Shown in pieces: positions 9,118 to 19,740 of a stretch of DNA of 64,000 nt. The position numbers and the translations under genes are program-made. The stretch's first letter is position 1. The number at the start of each line of letters is the position of its first letter. The notes beneath the pieces were generated by a model. It saw nothing but the letters and a program-made list of their open reading frames with translations, was not told where the DNA came from and did not search any database. Origin of the DNA: Neptuniibacter sp. CAU 1671 (GTDB taxonomy: Bacteria > Pseudomonadota > Gammaproteobacteria > Pseudomonadales > Balneatricaceae); the NCBI RefSeq assembly GCF_029222905.1, contig NZ_JARHUE010000004.1:160433-224432 (forward strand). The letters are read 5' to 3'.

Positions 9118-10194
9118 TCAGTCAGACAGACTGTTGAGGTAGGCGCGGTCAGAGATATCTGTCCAGGCGCGAGCTTTCTTCATGTACTCAGCCTGAGAGT
9201 CCAGAATCTTTTTAGCCATTGGATCTTCAGCTGCTTTCTCGGCCAACAGTTCATCGTTGGCTTTACGCATGGCGGCGATTACATCTTTCGGGAAGGTTTT
9301 CACCTGAATGTTCGGGAACTCCTGCTTCATGGTGACCCAGTTTTCTGCAGAAGCATGGTAAGACTGGGTATACATGTCATACGCAGCAGTACGCATAGAG
9401 ACGCGCAGAATTTCCTGCAGGTCTGCTGGCAGCTTATCCCACACTTTTTTATTCACCATGAACTGCAGCTCAGTCGCAGGTTCATGCCAGCCGGTGTAAT
9501 AGAATGGGGAAATTTTGTGGAAGCCCATGCGCAGGTCAAGTGAAGGACCTACCCACTCCAGCGCGTCAATCGTGCCACGCTCCAGCGCAGTATAAAGTTC
9601 GCCCGGTGCTATATTGGTCGGTTTTGCACCCAGTTTTGCCAGCACTTCACCTGCAAAACCCGGAATACGCATTTTCAGACCCTGTAGGTCATCCAGTGAC
9701 TTGATCTCTTTCTGGAACCAACCGCCCATCTGGTTACCGGTGTTACCGCCCGGAAATGACAGCAAACCAAACTCGCTATACACCTCACTCATAAGCTCCA
9801 TACCGCCACCGAAATAGAACCAGCCGTACTGCTCAGGCGCAGTCATCCCAAACGGCATGGTGGTGAAGTACAGGGTGTTAGGTACTTTGCCTTTCCAGTA
9901 ATAGGACGCAGAGTGGCCCATGTCATACTGGCCAGAGCGCACCATATCAAACACACCAAAGGCAGATTTGTGTTTGTTAGCAGAGTCGATGGTGATCTGC
10001 AGACGGCCGTTAGACATTTTCTCTGCCATCGCCGCCATGTTTTTCGGTGCATCACCAAAAACCGGGAAGTTAGTTGGCCAGGTTTCAGCCAGTTTCAGAC
10101 GATAGACTTTTTCAGCCATCGCCAGCGGGCTTGCCAGTACTGCAGCACAGGCGGCTACAGCAGCAAGTTTTTGTGCCATCTTCAGTTTCAACAT
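9118..10194 (-). CDS. dctP: TRAP transporter substrate-binding protein (DctP family, TakP-like)
   Basis: The 358-residue periplasmic protein begins with a signal peptide ending near ASPLAMA (residue 27). The long N-terminal helix of the DctP fold and the sequence ALEWVGPSLDLRMGFHKISPFYYTGWHEP resemble the TakP group, which binds 2-oxo acids. The conserved Arg in LKMRIPGFAG is expected to bind the substrate carboxylate. The gene leads the dctPQM operon. The 370 bases upstream hold several inverted repeats that could be operators. Likely substrates are a 2-oxo acid or lactate, by family resemblance only. Confidence 0.9.
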   Translation of the reverse strand: MLKLKMAQKLAAVAACAAVLASPLAMAEKVYRLKLAETWPTNFPVFGDAPKNMAAMAEKMSNGRLQITIDSANKHKSAFGVFDMVRSGQYDMGHSASYYWKGKVPNTLYFTTMPFGMTAPEQYGWFYFGGGMELMSEVYSEFGLLSFPGGNTGNQMGGWFQKEIKSLDDLQGLKMRIPGFAGEVLAKLGAKPTNIAPGELYTALERGTIDALEWVGPSLDLRMGFHKISPFYYTGWHEPATELQFMVNKKVWDKLPADLQEILRVSMRTAAYDMYTQSYHASAENWVTMKQEFPNIQVKTFPKDVIAAMRKANDELLAEKAAEDPMAKKILDSQAEYMKKARAWTDISDRAYLNSLSD

Positions 10195-10569
10195 TTTTAT
10201 TGTTTTCCTCTTCTCTCACTCTGGATTGATCACAACTGAAGGATCTCCATGCTCACAGCAGCTGTCATCGCTTCATTAAAACTTATTAGAATAAGTGTGG
10301 CACAGTCTTAGCGCATTCACATGCGCACTAACCCGTTAAATGCCCTGCGAGGAAACCCTTAAAACTAAAGTTTAAGCCTACGTAGTAATACGGATATTTG
10401 AGCGCGCTGCTGAGCTAAGCGTGTATGAGGATTATTCTTTGCCCAAGAAAATTTGGATCATGATAGAGAGAAAACTGTGATAACCGCACAGGGTTGTGAC
10501 CGGGCGAATAAATCGAATAGCGGAGTTGACGAAACTGAGATATGTAAGAACTGCCAGAAATGACAAAAT
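10195..10569. other. Gene-free region between dctP and tRNA-Pro
   Basis: No credible coding region is visible in these 375 bases. The region must hold the dctPQM promoter, read leftward. Three inverted repeats stand out: CTTATT-AG-AATAAG at 10282-10295, GCGCAT-TCAC-ATGCGC at 10311-10326, and an imperfect 19-bp palindrome CTTAAA...TTTAAG at 10358-10376. Each is operator-like, but I cannot name the regulator. The open frame at 10415-10618 runs into the tRNA and looks spurious. Confidence 0.5.
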
Positions 10570-10646
10570 TGGTCGGGACGAGAGGATTTGAACCTCCGAC
10601 CCCTTGCACCCCATGCAAGTGCGCTACCAGACTGCGCTACGCCCCG
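10570..10646 (-). tRNA. tRNA-Pro (anticodon GGG)
   Basis: Read on the minus strand this is a complete 77-nt cloverleaf with encoded CCA. The acceptor stem CGGGGCG pairs with CGTCCCG (one G-U pair) and the discriminator is A, as in bacterial tRNA-Pro. The D arm reads AGCGCAGTCTGGTAGCGC. The anticodon stem CTTGC/GCAAG encloses ATGGGGT, giving anticodon GGG. The T arm GGAGGTTCAAATCC is canonical. A tRNA-Pro downstream of the ihfA/merR genes is also the arrangement I recall from pseudomonads. Confidence 0.97.
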
Positions 10647-10685
10647 ACTCAGGCATGATCCGCTGCCGCGGATTAAGAGGGCGCT

Positions 10686-10714
10686 ATAGTACCCTAACGC
10701 CCTGAATGTGTGAA
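10686..10714 (-). promoter_or_regulatory. Sigma-70 promoter of tRNA-Pro
   Basis: On the minus strand TTCACA (-35) is separated by exactly 17 bases from TACTAT (-10), followed by a GC-rich AGCGCCC discriminator typical of stringently controlled stable-RNA promoters. Transcription would begin near 10679, about 33 bases before the tRNA. The promoter lies just outside the stop codon of the FIST gene, so the tRNA has its own start. Confidence 0.7.
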
Positions 10715-10729
10715 GAATTTTTCTGTGGC

Positions 10730-11962
10730 TTATTGGGTGATGACTTCGTCACCAATCACCAAAATTGAGGCTGTCTGATTATAGTGTCCGAGTGATCCAC
10801 CCAGGGTCGCACCCTGCTCCCCGAAAGTGTTAAACCCGATAAAAGGCACGTCCTGACCACAGACATCACGGATGATTGCAGCATCATCAATCTCCAACCG
10901 GCACTTCAGCAAGTGACGCAGAATGCAGTTGAAAACAATTATCCCTGCGATCTTCTTTGGTCGTCCGGCATCAATGATGGCGCGTTCCAGCGCCTTGCGA
11001 AACAGACTCTCAGCGGTGTTGCGGTCTGTCTTCATCTGGCGCAGAAAGCTACCGTTAGTAATCGCAGAATAGAAGCTGACACTCTGGTCCGGGTTCACAC
11101 AACGGGCGCTTTTTATGGTGTATTCAGCAAACACATCGGCAGACTGAACCCCGAACGGGTTTTGAGCAAACACCTCAGGCGTGAGTTCGTCACAGCCCAG
11201 CAGTTTTTTCAGCACTTCTGCAGCCGGTTTCCCATTAAAAGCTTTCACCACTCGTCCTTCGCCGCTGGTGATCACCACCCCTCTGCTAGCGGGCAAATAG
11301 GGCTGACCAATGGCGGTACCCATTTTCAGCGCTGTGCTGATACTGGTTAATACCGCACTGTCCTGAAATACCCCATCACAGATCTGATAGCTATTTTTGA
11401 CCTCCGGCAGTGACGCGGTGGAGCCTCCAATAATCTGGGGAGAACGCCCGGTTTCATTCATCAGCGCCCGCAGAAAAGGCTCTTCCCGTTCAGAGGTCCC
11501 ATCAGGCAACACAATTTTGACAAAAGGTTTGATACGGCTGGCTTCAGTGGGTTTTTTGGATTCCAGTGCAATGGTCATCAGAGACATGACGGTAGGATTG
11601 GTGTGCAACCTTGCCTGAGCCTGCTCAAGAGCAGTAATCGCTGCTTTGCGTGGGGAAGCGGTCAGATCTTCACCCACACCAATGCCCACACTGAGGTAAC
11701 TGCTCTGCAAACTCATGATAACCACAGTGTTGTCCTGCGGTGCAGTCAACCTTGAGGAGAGCTCACCGACGGAGCTGCCACCTACAATGGGCACCTTGTC
11801 ACCAAAAACATCCCGGACATCGGCATAACATGCAGCTACATCCAGTGCTGCATTGATAAAGCACAGTACCAGGTTAGCTTTCGGCGTTGCCGCATGGGCC
11901 TGCTCAGCCGCCAGTCTGGCTGAAGTTGCGTGGCCTATGCCGACTTTTATGCAATCACTCAT
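10730..11962 (-). CDS. FIST N/C domain sensory protein
   Basis: The 410-residue soluble protein has the FIST_N domain (about 25-230; GGSSVGELSSRLTAPQDNTVV) followed by FIST_C (about 240-390; ending in GFNTFGEQGATLGG, the typical closing motif). FIST proteins are proposed intracellular small-ligand (possibly amino acid) sensors and are often fused or adjacent to signalling enzymes. This one stands alone with no kinase, cyclase or chemoreceptor beside it. The ribosome site AAGGAAACCG precedes the ATG. It sits between the merR-like gene and tRNA-Pro, so it appears inserted into an otherwise conserved block. Confidence 0.88.
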   Translation of the reverse strand: MSDCIKVGIGHATSARLAAEQAHAATPKANLVLCFINAALDVAACYADVRDVFGDKVPIVGGSSVGELSSRLTAPQDNTVVIMSLQSSYLSVGIGVGEDLTASPRKAAITALEQAQARLHTNPTVMSLMTIALESKKPTEASRIKPFVKIVLPDGTSEREEPFLRALMNETGRSPQIIGGSTASLPEVKNSYQICDGVFQDSAVLTSISTALKMGTAIGQPYLPASRGVVITSGEGRVVKAFNGKPAAEVLKKLLGCDELTPEVFAQNPFGVQSADVFAEYTIKSARCVNPDQSVSFYSAITNGSFLRQMKTDRNTAESLFRKALERAIIDAGRPKKIAGIIVFNCILRHLLKCRLEIDDAAIIRDVCGQDVPFIGFNTFGEQGATLGGSLGHYNQTASILVIGDEVITQ

Positions 11963-12076
11963 CGGTTTCCTTCCGCAGGGTTAAAGCGCGTTGTAACAGT
12001 CGCGTATTAGCCCAAATCATATCGGCGTTTGGCAGAGAAAGTAGAGGGGACATGAGGCTTGCTACTTAAGTAGCAG

Positions 12077-12436
12077 TTAGCTGCGCCGAGTGGAGGCTAA
12101 CAGAGCCTCAAGTTCAGCAATGGTCTGGCGCAACAGCTGTTTATAACGGGTCTGATCATCTTCATTATGATCACCAGTCAAAAACTGCTTGGCACCTGTC
12201 AGGGTATAACCCTGTTCATACAAAAGGGATTTGATACGCCGGATCAGAATCACATCCTGGCGTTGATAATAGCGGCGGTTGTTGCGTTTTACCGGTGCGA
12301 TCTGTTCGAACTCTTTTTCCCAATAACGCAGAACATGAGTTTTAAGATCACACAGCGCAGCCACTTCACCGATCGTAAAATAACGCTTGCCGGGGATGGT
12401 GGCCTCGGTAGCGTTACTCTGATCCGTCTCCGACAT
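12077..12436 (-). CDS. MerR-family transcriptional regulator
   Basis: I use the ATG at 12436 (MSETDQSN), which gives 119 residues and a 23-base overlap with ihfA; a start at 12448 is also possible. The N-terminal MerR helix-turn-helix is clear ([25 protein letters not shown], then the wing [19 protein letters not shown]). A short dimerisation helix follows, with no Cys-rich effector domain. It is the small MerR-like protein typically found after ihfA in pseudomonads and their relatives. Its function is unknown. The overlap points to translational coupling with ihfA. Confidence 0.85.
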   Translation of the reverse strand: MSETDQSNATEATIPGKRYFTIGEVAALCDLKTHVLRYWEKEFEQIAPVKRNNRRYYQRQDVILIRRIKSLLYEQGYTLTGAKQFLTGDHNEDDQTRYKQLLRQTIAELEALLASTRRS

Positions 12437-12719
12437 AAGCTTCAACACGATCCTTGAGTTTCTGCCCAGGTCTGAAAGTAACTACTCGACGGGCGGAGAT
12501 GGGAACTTCTTCACCGGTTTTAGGATTTCGACCCGGGCGTTGACGTTTGTCACGCAGATCGAAATTCCCAAAGCCGGACAGTTTTACCTGCTCGTTGTTT
12601 GAAAGACAGGCTTTGATCTCTTCAAAAAACGATTCCACCATCTCTTTGGCTTCACGTTTATTTAAACCCAGATCTTCATTCAGGCGTTCAGCCATATCTG
12701 CTTTGGTCAACGAGCCCAT
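12414..12719 (-). CDS. ihfA: Integration host factor subunit alpha
   Basis: The 101-residue DNA-binding protein starts at the ATG at 12719 ([13 protein letters not shown]); the longer open frame to 12788 runs into pheT. It has the HU/IHF fold with [38 protein letters not shown], including the Pro at the tip of the beta arm that kinks DNA. It forms a heterodimer with IhfB to bend DNA in transcription, replication and recombination. It follows pheT by 16 bases, the standard gammaproteobacterial order pheS-pheT-ihfA. Confidence 0.97.
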   Translation of the reverse strand: MGSLTKADMAERLNEDLGLNKREAKEMVESFFEEIKACLSNNEQVKLSGFGNFDLRDKRQRPGRNPKTGEEVPISARRVVTFRPGQKLKDRVEAYVGDGSE

Positions 12720-12735
12720 AGATTCACCTTTGACG

Positions 12736-15129
12736 CTATTCTCGCAATGAAGCACCCACCGTACTGGCCAGCGCAGAGACGATTGCATCCACTGCGCTGT
12801 TTATTTCTTCGTCATTAAGAGTGCGCGAAGGATGCTGCCACGTCAAGCCCAAAGCAAGACTTTTTCGTCCCGGATCAATACCTTGGCCCTGATATACGTC
12901 AAAAAGGGTGATCTGTTTGAGGTAACTGCCTGCATTTTCAGAGGCCAGTGCCCTCACCTGCTCGAAGGCTACTTGCTCGTCTACTACGACAGCCAGGTCA
13001 CGGCGGGACTCAGGAAACTTGGAAATTTCCTGATAGCGCGGCAACACACCCCGCAGCAGCGGCTGCAAGCGGATTTCAAACAGATAGACCGGGCCATCCA
13101 GATCCAGAGACTTGATCAGATTCGGATGCAGCGCACCCATAAACCCGACAGTTTCACCCTGTTTTTCAATTCTGGCGGTCTGTCCCGGATGCAGAGCAAC
13201 ATGACGATCTGCAACGAAGGTGAACTCACCTTTAGCACCGGCCAGGGCCAGCAGGTTTTCGACATCACCTTTCAGGTCAAAAAAGTCCACCACGTCCTTT
13301 GTTGCCTGCCAGCCTTCAGGCTGACGCTTGCCGCTGATGAGGCCAGCCAGCACATTTTCCTGTACGACAGTGTCAGCTTCTGCCAGAAAACGCTGACCTG
13401 TCTCAAACAGGCGTACACGTGACTGCTGGCGGTTCTGGTTATACTGCAGTGCTTTAGTCAGTCCAGGCCACAGCGTTGTTCGCATCACCGCCATCTCGGC
13501 AGAGATCGGGTTCGCCAGGGCCAGTGCCTCGTACTGGTCATCAAACTGTTTCTGCAGACCCGCTTCAATAAAGCTGTAGGTGATCGCTTCCTGATACCCC
13601 ATCGCGACCAGAGAACGACGCAAGGTACCAATTTTAGCCTGCGTTTCGTCATCTGATTTCAGCGGTAGACTGGCGGTTGGCGTACGTACCGGCAGGTTGT
13701 TGTAGCCGTAAACCCGCGCCAACTCTTCGATCAGATCCACTTCCAGTGCAATATCAAAACGGTAAGAAGGCACACTCACCAACCACTCACCGGCAACGGC
13801 GGAGGGTTCTACAATCATGCCTAAGCGGGTCAGAATCTCCTCTACCTCAGTTGCAGGCATTGCAAATGAAAGCATGGCGTCGATTTTGCTCTGGCGCAGA
13901 CGCACCTGACGGTTGGCAGGTAACGCCTCCGTTTCAACAGTTTCGATCACAGGACCTGCTTCACCGCCAACAATATCAAGCAGCAATTGAGTGGCGCGGT
14001 TAACGGCGCGTACCTGTAACTGCCAGTCAACACCACGCTCAAAGCGATGCGATGAATCAGTGTGCAAACCATAACTGCGGGCACGACCAGCAATGGAAAT
14101 CGGATTAAAGAACGCACTCTCCAGGAAAATGTGCTGAGTTGCGTCGGTCACACTGGTGGGCTCGCCACCCATAATGCCGGCCATAGCCACCGGGCCGTTA
14201 GCATCGGCAATCACCAGCGTGTCGGCATTTAACTCAATCTCCTGACCATCCAGCAGTACAAGCTTCTCGCCCTGCTCTGCGCGGCGCACGTTTATGCCAC
14301 CACTGAGTTTATCCAGATCGAAGGCATGCATCGGCTGGCCAAATTCCAGCAGCACGTAGTTGGTGACATCCACCACCGGATCAATACAACGAATACCGGA
14401 ACGTTCCAGACGCTGCTGCATCCAGACCGGTGTTTCTGCCAGAGGGTTGATATTACGAATCACCCGGCCCACATAGCGCGGGCAGTCCTCCGGCGCAGCC
14501 AGGGTCACAGGGAAAGTATCATCAATCACGGGAGCGGTTTCAGTGTCCGGCACATCCGCCACCGGGGCTTTATTCAGCACCCCGACTTCACGGGCCAGAC
14601 CAATGATGCTCAGGCAGTCGCCACGGTTAGGCGTCAGATCAACATCAATCACCTGATCATTCAGATTCAGATAGTCACGCAGACAGGTGCCTACTGGTGC
14701 ATCCGCAGGCAGTTCCATAATCCCGGCATGATTGTCCGCAATCCCCAGTTCATCTTCGGCGCACAGCATGCCAAAGGATTCAACCTGACGCAGTTTGGCT
14801 TTTTTGATTTTGAAAACAGTGCCATCTGGGGTTGGCAGCTCCGCACCCAACGTGGCAAATGCGGTTTTCAGACCAGCACGTGCATTGGGCGCACCACAGA
14901 CTACCTGAAAGGTTTCCGTGCCGTCAGTGACCTGACACACCTGCAATTTGTCCGCATCCGGATGCTGTTCGGCGGTCAGGATCTCTCCAACAACCACACC
15001 GCTGAAAGCTTTGGCCACCGGCTCTACTTCGTCGACTTCGAGACCCGCCATGGTGACCTGATCCACCAGTCCCTGAGTATCGATGGCCGGATTGACCAGT
15101 TCACGTAACCACTGTTCGCTGAATTTCAT
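12736..15129 (-). CDS. pheT: Phenylalanyl-tRNA synthetase beta subunit
   Basis: The 797-residue protein matches the usual length of bacterial PheT. It begins with [14 protein letters not shown] and has the tRNA-binding (EMAP-like) domain at about 40-150, B3/B4 editing domain at about 210-380 (ending near [11 protein letters not shown]), B5 domain at about 400-475, and a C-terminal ferredoxin-fold anticodon-binding domain ([20 protein letters not shown]). With PheS it charges tRNA-Phe as an alpha2-beta2 enzyme. It follows pheS by 48 bases. Confidence 0.98.
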   Translation of the reverse strand: MKFSEQWLRELVNPAIDTQGLVDQVTMAGLEVDEVEPVAKAFSGVVVGEILTAEQHPDADKLQVCQVTDGTETFQVVCGAPNARAGLKTAFATLGAELPTPDGTVFKIKKAKLRQVESFGMLCAEDELGIADNHAGIMELPADAPVGTCLRDYLNLNDQVIDVDLTPNRGDCLSIIGLAREVGVLNKAPVADVPDTETAPVIDDTFPVTLAAPEDCPRYVGRVIRNINPLAETPVWMQQRLERSGIRCIDPVVDVTNYVLLEFGQPMHAFDLDKLSGGINVRRAEQGEKLVLLDGQEIELNADTLVIADANGPVAMAGIMGGEPTSVTDATQHIFLESAFFNPISIAGRARSYGLHTDSSHRFERGVDWQLQVRAVNRATQLLLDIVGGEAGPVIETVETEALPANRQVRLRQSKIDAMLSFAMPATEVEEILTRLGMIVEPSAVAGEWLVSVPSYRFDIALEVDLIEELARVYGYNNLPVRTPTASLPLKSDDETQAKIGTLRRSLVAMGYQEAITYSFIEAGLQKQFDDQYEALALANPISAEMAVMRTTLWPGLTKALQYNQNRQQSRVRLFETGQRFLAEADTVVQENVLAGLISGKRQPEGWQATKDVVDFFDLKGDVENLLALAGAKGEFTFVADRHVALHPGQTARIEKQGETVGFMGALHPNLIKSLDLDGPVYLFEIRLQPLLRGVLPRYQEISKFPESRRDLAVVVDEQVAFEQVRALASENAGSYLKQITLFDVYQGQGIDPGRKSLALGLTWQHPSRTLNDEEINSAVDAIVSALASTVGASLRE

Positions 15130-15177
15130 AATAGGTATCCGAAAAAATTCTGTTTACTGTCCTGAACCTGCTGTGCC

Positions 15178-16185
<1,008 letters not shown>

Positions 16186-16263
16186 TTACTGCAGGGGCTC
16201 CGTGGAGTGCCCCCTGACTAATACGTTTGCCCAGTACTCAGACGAACACTCGGCAAACGCATC

Positions 16264-16298
16264 AAAAAAACAGGGGAAGAGTTTACACCCTTCCCCTG
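16264..16298 (-). terminator. Intrinsic terminator or attenuator between rplT and pheS
   Basis: On the minus strand a perfect 9-bp stem CAGGGGAAG/CTTCCCCTG is followed by seven T residues. It lies about 32 bases after the rplT stop and before pheS. It should end most infC-rpmI-rplT transcripts. Expression of pheST then needs read-through or a promoter in the remaining ~100 bases. Confidence 0.85.
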
Positions 16299-16329
16299 CT
16301 AATACTCGACCTACAAGAGGCGGGTTACC

Positions 16330-16686
16330 TTATGCCAGAGCAGCTTTCGCTTTCTCTACAACAGCGGTAAAGGCACCAGCTTCGTGTACAGCCAGATCAG
16401 CCAGTACTTTACGGTCGATTTCAACGTTAGCCTTTTTCAGACCAGCGATGAAACGGCTGTAAGACAGACCGTTGATGCGCGCAGCAGCGTTGATACGTGC
16501 AATCCACAGAGCGCGGAACTGACGCTTACGCTGACGACGGTCGCGGTATGCATACTGACCTGCTTTAATAACTGCCTGTTTAGCAACGCGGAATACTCGG
16601 CTACGAGCACCGTAGTAACCTTTTGCTTTTTTCAGGATCTTTTTGTGACGACGACGTGCAATAACACCACGTTTTACGCGAGCCAT
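16330..16686 (-). CDS. rplT: Ribosomal protein L20
   Basis: The 118-residue basic protein begins [16 protein letters not shown] and contains [30 protein letters not shown], identical in pattern to bacterial L20. It binds 23S rRNA early in 50S assembly and, in E. coli, represses its own operon. It lies 45 bases after rpmI, in the conserved order infC-rpmI-rplT. Confidence 0.99.
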   Translation of the reverse strand: MARVKRGVIARRRHKKILKKAKGYYGARSRVFRVAKQAVIKAGQYAYRDRRQRKRQFRALWIARINAAARINGLSYSRFIAGLKKANVEIDRKVLADLAVHEAGAFTAVVEKAKAALA

Positions 16687-16731
16687 GATTTACCTTCCTA
16701 TCTATATTCTGTTAACTGAAAAAAGCAGTAC

Positions 16732-16926
16732 TTAAATGTACGGCAGCATGCGACGAACCAGCGCCTTGTCTGCAGCATGAACCTGCAGCATTGGACGCAG
16801 CTGACGCTTACGCTTAGTGCTCTTCTTGGTCAGAATGTGACTAGTGAAGGACTGCTTGTGCTTGAAGCCGTTCGCAGTTTTCTTGAATCGCTTAGCCGCA
16901 CCGCGGCAAGATTTGATTTTAGGCAT
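16732..16926 (-). CDS. rpmI: Ribosomal protein L35
   Basis: The 64-residue protein starts at the ATG at 16926 ([17 protein letters not shown]), preceded by GTGGAG; the longer frame to 17004 runs through the intergenic hairpin and is not real. The basic sequence and C-terminal LVRRMLPYI are typical of L35. A terminator-like hairpin lies between infC and this gene, a plausible site of control by L20. Confidence 0.98.
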   Translation of the reverse strand: MPKIKSCRGAAKRFKKTANGFKHKQSFTSHILTKKSTKRKRQLRPMLQVHAADKALVRRMLPYI

Positions 16927-16973
16927 TACAAAAATCTCCACGCATTCGTTTAGTTTTTTCACGCGAAACAACG

Positions 16974-17010
16974 AAAAACCCGCAGCCGCCAAAAAGGCAG
17001 TCACGGGTTT
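16974..17010 (-). terminator. Terminator-like hairpin between infC and rpmI
   Basis: On the minus strand AAACCCG pairs with CGGGTTT, enclosing a second stem (CTGCC/GGCGG region) around a TTTTT loop. The 3' side continues into TTTTTCG. It begins about 12 bases after the infC stop. It could be an attenuator controlling rpmI-rplT or a partial terminator. I see structure only and no direct evidence of regulation. Confidence 0.6.
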
Positions 17011-17022
17011 AAACGCAGCGCG

Positions 17023-17568
17023 TTACTTTTTCTTTTTCGGAGCCAACACCATGGTCATTTGACGGCCTTCCATTTTTGCGCGCTGTTCAACTACTGCTAA
17101 CTCTTCCAGGTCTTTTTCAACCCGGTTCATCAGCTGCATGCCCAGCTCCTGGTGAGCCATCTCACGACCACGAAACCGTAGGGTTATCTTGGCCTTGTCT
17201 CCTGCTTCAAGGAAACGTATCAGGTTGCGTAGTTTTACCTGATAATCCCCTTCTTCCGTATTAGGACGGAATTTCACTTCCTTGATCTGAATCTGATGCT
17301 GCTTCTTCTTCGCCTCGTTGGCCTTTTTCTTCAGCTCATAGAGGTGTTTGCCGTAGTCCATCACCTTACAGACGATGGGGTCAGCATCAGAAATTTTTAC
17401 CAGATCAAGTCCCGCTTCCTGAGATGCCTCAAGAGCGTCATTAATCGTTACCACACCAATCTGGGTGCCGTCGGGACCAATTAGCCTGCATTCGGTTGCG
17501 ATAGTCAGCAGATGCTCATTGATCATGGGCTGCTCACGGCGAGCGCCCCGTTTAGATTCACGCCTGAT
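17023..17568 (-). CDS. infC: Translation initiation factor IF-3 (non-AUG start)
   Basis: The conserved IF-3 sequence runs through [17 protein letters not shown] to the C-terminal MVLAPKKKK, but the first ATG (17526) is too far inside. In frame upstream the codons ATA ACT ATC AGG CGT GAA encode I-T-I-R-R-E, matching the N terminus of pseudomonad IF-3 (MTIKRE). An AGGAG site (17576-17580) lies 7 bases before ATC at 17568, so I choose ATC, giving 181 residues. ATA at 17574 is the alternative but has no room for a Shine-Dalgarno. Known infC genes use AUU or similar codons so that IF-3 represses its own translation. thrS ends 2 bases upstream. Confidence 0.95.
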   Translation of the reverse strand: MRRESKRGARREQPMINEHLLTIATECRLIGPDGTQIGVVTINDALEASQEAGLDLVKISDADPIVCKVMDYGKHLYELKKKANEAKKKQHQIQIKEVKFRPNTEEGDYQVKLRNLIRFLEAGDKAKITLRFRGREMAHQELGMQLMNRVEKDLEELAVVEQRAKMEGRQMTMVLAPKKKK

Positions 17569-17580
17569 AGTTATTCTCCT
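17566..17580 (-). promoter_or_regulatory. infC ribosome site and AUC start codon
   Basis: The minus-strand sequence AGGAG-AATAACT-ATC places a strong Shine-Dalgarno 7 bases before an AUC codon. The site lies inside the end of thrS and spans its TAA stop (17571-17573). IF-3 discriminates against non-AUG starts, so this arrangement is expected to make infC self-limiting and coupled to thrS translation. Confidence 0.75.
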
Positions 17581-19505
17581 AACTCGTTGGAGTCATGACG
17601 ACCTTTCCTGGCGACGTCTCTGCCAAGTAAGGCTTTAAATTCACTCAGAGGCATGGAACCAAGGTCTTCACCGGTACGGGTACGCACCGCGACAGCACCT
17701 GCCTCGACTTCTTTGTCCCCAATTACCAGCAGGTAAGGGACCTTCTGTAAAGTACGCTCGCGGATTTTAAAGCCGATTTTTTCATTTCTCAAGTCCGCTT
17801 CGGCACGAAAACCTTGATCTGCAAGCTCATTTACGATGTTTTTACAATATTCAGACTGTTTATCAGTGATATTCAGCACGGCAACCTGCAACGGCGCCAA
17901 CCAGGTAGGTAACGCACCGGCGAAGTTTTCGATCAGAATTCCGATGAATCGCTCAAAGGAACCCAGAATTGCACGGTGCAGCATGACCGGTGTTTCGCGT
18001 TCGCCCTGCTCATTGACAAACTGTGCACCGAGTCGGCCCGGCATCGAGAAATCGACCTGAATAGTACCACACTGCCAGACACGACCGAGGCAATCTTTCA
18101 AAGAAAACTCAATCTTTGGTCCATAGAAAGCACCCTCACCCGGTAGCTCCTGCCACTCCAGGCCAGCAGCATCCAGTGCATCCGCCAGCGCTTTTTCGGC
18201 TTTATCCCAAACTTCGTCAGAGCCTACACGCTGTTCGGGACGGGTCGACAGCTTGTAAATAACCTCGGTAAAACCGAAATCCGCATACACTTCATCCAGA
18301 AACTCGATAAAACGCGCCACTTCAGACTGAATCGAGTTTTCTGCACAGAAGATATGCGCATCGTCCTGCACAAAACCACGTACACGCATAATGCCATGCA
18401 ACGCACCGGAAGGTTCGTTACGGTGACAGCAGCCGAACTCAGCCAGACGCAGCGGCAGGTCACGGTAAGAACGAATGCCCTGATTAAATACCTGCACGTG
18501 ACACGGGCAGTTCATTGGCTTGATGGCAAAGTCATGATTCTCTGAATGAGTGGTAAACATCTCATCAGAGAACTTGTCCCAGTGACCGGATTTTTCCCAC
18601 AGGGTACGTGCCACAACCTGCGGGGTTTTGATCTCGTCATAACCATGCTGCTGCTGTTTGCGACGCATGTACTGTTCAATCTGCTGATACAGCGTCCAGC
18701 CATGCGGATGCCAGAACACCATGCCCGGCGCTTCTTCCTGCAAATGGAACAGATTCAGCTGTTTACCCAGTTTACGGTGATCACGTTTTTCCGCTTCTTC
18801 CAGGCGGTGCAGGTATTCCTTGAGGTCTTTTTTATCACCCCAGGCAGTGCCGTAAATACGCTGCAGCATCTCGTTGTTGGAATCACCACGCCAGTATGCA
18901 CCAGCAACTTTCATCAGTTTGAAAGCTTTGATGTGCCCGGTAGACGGTACGTGCGGGCCACGGCAGAGGTCAATAAAATCGCCCTGCGAGTAGAACGACA
19001 GGTCCTCAGAATCAGGTACTGCCTGCAGCAGTTCAACCTTGTAGGTCTCACCCATTTTCTGGAACATCTCGGTCGCTTCGTCGCGACTCATCAGCGAACG
19101 GCTGACCGGCAGGTTCTGTTTTGACAGTTCCTGCATTTTCTTTTCGATCTTTTCCAGATCTTCAGGGGTAAAAGGTCGCTCGTAGGCAAAATCGTAGTAG
19201 AAACCGTTTTCGATTACCGGCCCGATGGTCACCTGCGCACCAGGAAACAGGTCCTGCACCGCCATAGCCATCAGGTGCGCACAGGAGTGGCGAATCACTT
19301 CAAGGCCGTCCTCATCCCGTGCTGTCACAATACCCAGATCGCTGTCGGCATCAATTGTGTAGGATGTATCTACCAGCTTGCCATTGACCTTTCCGGCCAG
19401 CGCAGCCTTTGCCAGACCAGCGCCAATATCAGCGGCAACATCAAATACAGTGACAGGATTAGCAAACTCGCGTTTGCTACCATCAGGCAGGGTAATTACA
19501 GGCAT
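17571..19505 (-). CDS. thrS: Threonyl-tRNA synthetase
   Basis: The 644-residue protein has the TGS domain (1-60; [14 protein letters not shown]), the editing domain with [12 protein letters not shown] and the class II catalytic core with zinc ligands (for example [10 protein letters not shown]). Motif 2 reads [26 protein letters not shown], and an anticodon-binding domain lies at the C terminus. It charges tRNA-Thr and edits Ser. AAGGAA precedes the ATG. It is the first gene of the thrS-infC-rpmI-rplT block. Confidence 0.99.
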   Translation of the reverse strand: MPVITLPDGSKREFANPVTVFDVAADIGAGLAKAALAGKVNGKLVDTSYTIDADSDLGIVTARDEDGLEVIRHSCAHLMAMAVQDLFPGAQVTIGPVIENGFYYDFAYERPFTPEDLEKIEKKMQELSKQNLPVSRSLMSRDEATEMFQKMGETYKVELLQAVPDSEDLSFYSQGDFIDLCRGPHVPSTGHIKAFKLMKVAGAYWRGDSNNEMLQRIYGTAWGDKKDLKEYLHRLEEAEKRDHRKLGKQLNLFHLQEEAPGMVFWHPHGWTLYQQIEQYMRRKQQQHGYDEIKTPQVVARTLWEKSGHWDKFSDEMFTTHSENHDFAIKPMNCPCHVQVFNQGIRSYRDLPLRLAEFGCCHRNEPSGALHGIMRVRGFVQDDAHIFCAENSIQSEVARFIEFLDEVYADFGFTEVIYKLSTRPEQRVGSDEVWDKAEKALADALDAAGLEWQELPGEGAFYGPKIEFSLKDCLGRVWQCGTIQVDFSMPGRLGAQFVNEQGERETPVMLHRAILGSFERFIGILIENFAGALPTWLAPLQVAVLNITDKQSEYCKNIVNELADQGFRAEADLRNEKIGFKIRERTLQKVPYLLVIGDKEVEAGAVAVRTRTGEDLGSMPLSEFKALLGRDVARKGRHDSNELGE

Positions 19506-19740
19506 TTCGGTTCCTTGTTCTCAGGCATGACCCCTACGTCAGGCCACGCTGTTATTCAACATATGGCATCGTACAAACCAGGTACGTAGCCGGGGGATGG
19601 CATTCTAGCGGATACGCGCTGTGAATACCATGTAACTGACCCGATCCGCCTCAATAGACTGTTGCAAATCTAAACCCTCTCAATCGGGTAAACTGCAGCT
19701 ACAATACGCCTTCATCGCAGACCCGGATTCTCATATTTTC

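Noticed and set aside
10297-10313. Sigma-54-like TGGCAC...TAGC on the + strand upstream of dctP
   Set aside because: It points away from dctP, the -12 element is poor, and no gene follows it before the tRNA.
10415-10618. Short minus-strand frames running into tRNA-Pro
   Set aside because: They include tRNA sequence in their N-terminal codons and have no ribosome site.
12832-13422. Open frame antisense to pheT (196 codons), and similar ones opposite pheS, thrS, ptsP and polB
   Set aside because: They lie wholly inside conserved genes and have no recognisable protein features or ribosome sites.
16210-16258. Short minus-strand frame before pheS as a pheM-type leader peptide
   Set aside because: It has 14 codons with no Phe and no good ribosome site, so it cannot sense Phe-tRNA in the E. 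coli way.
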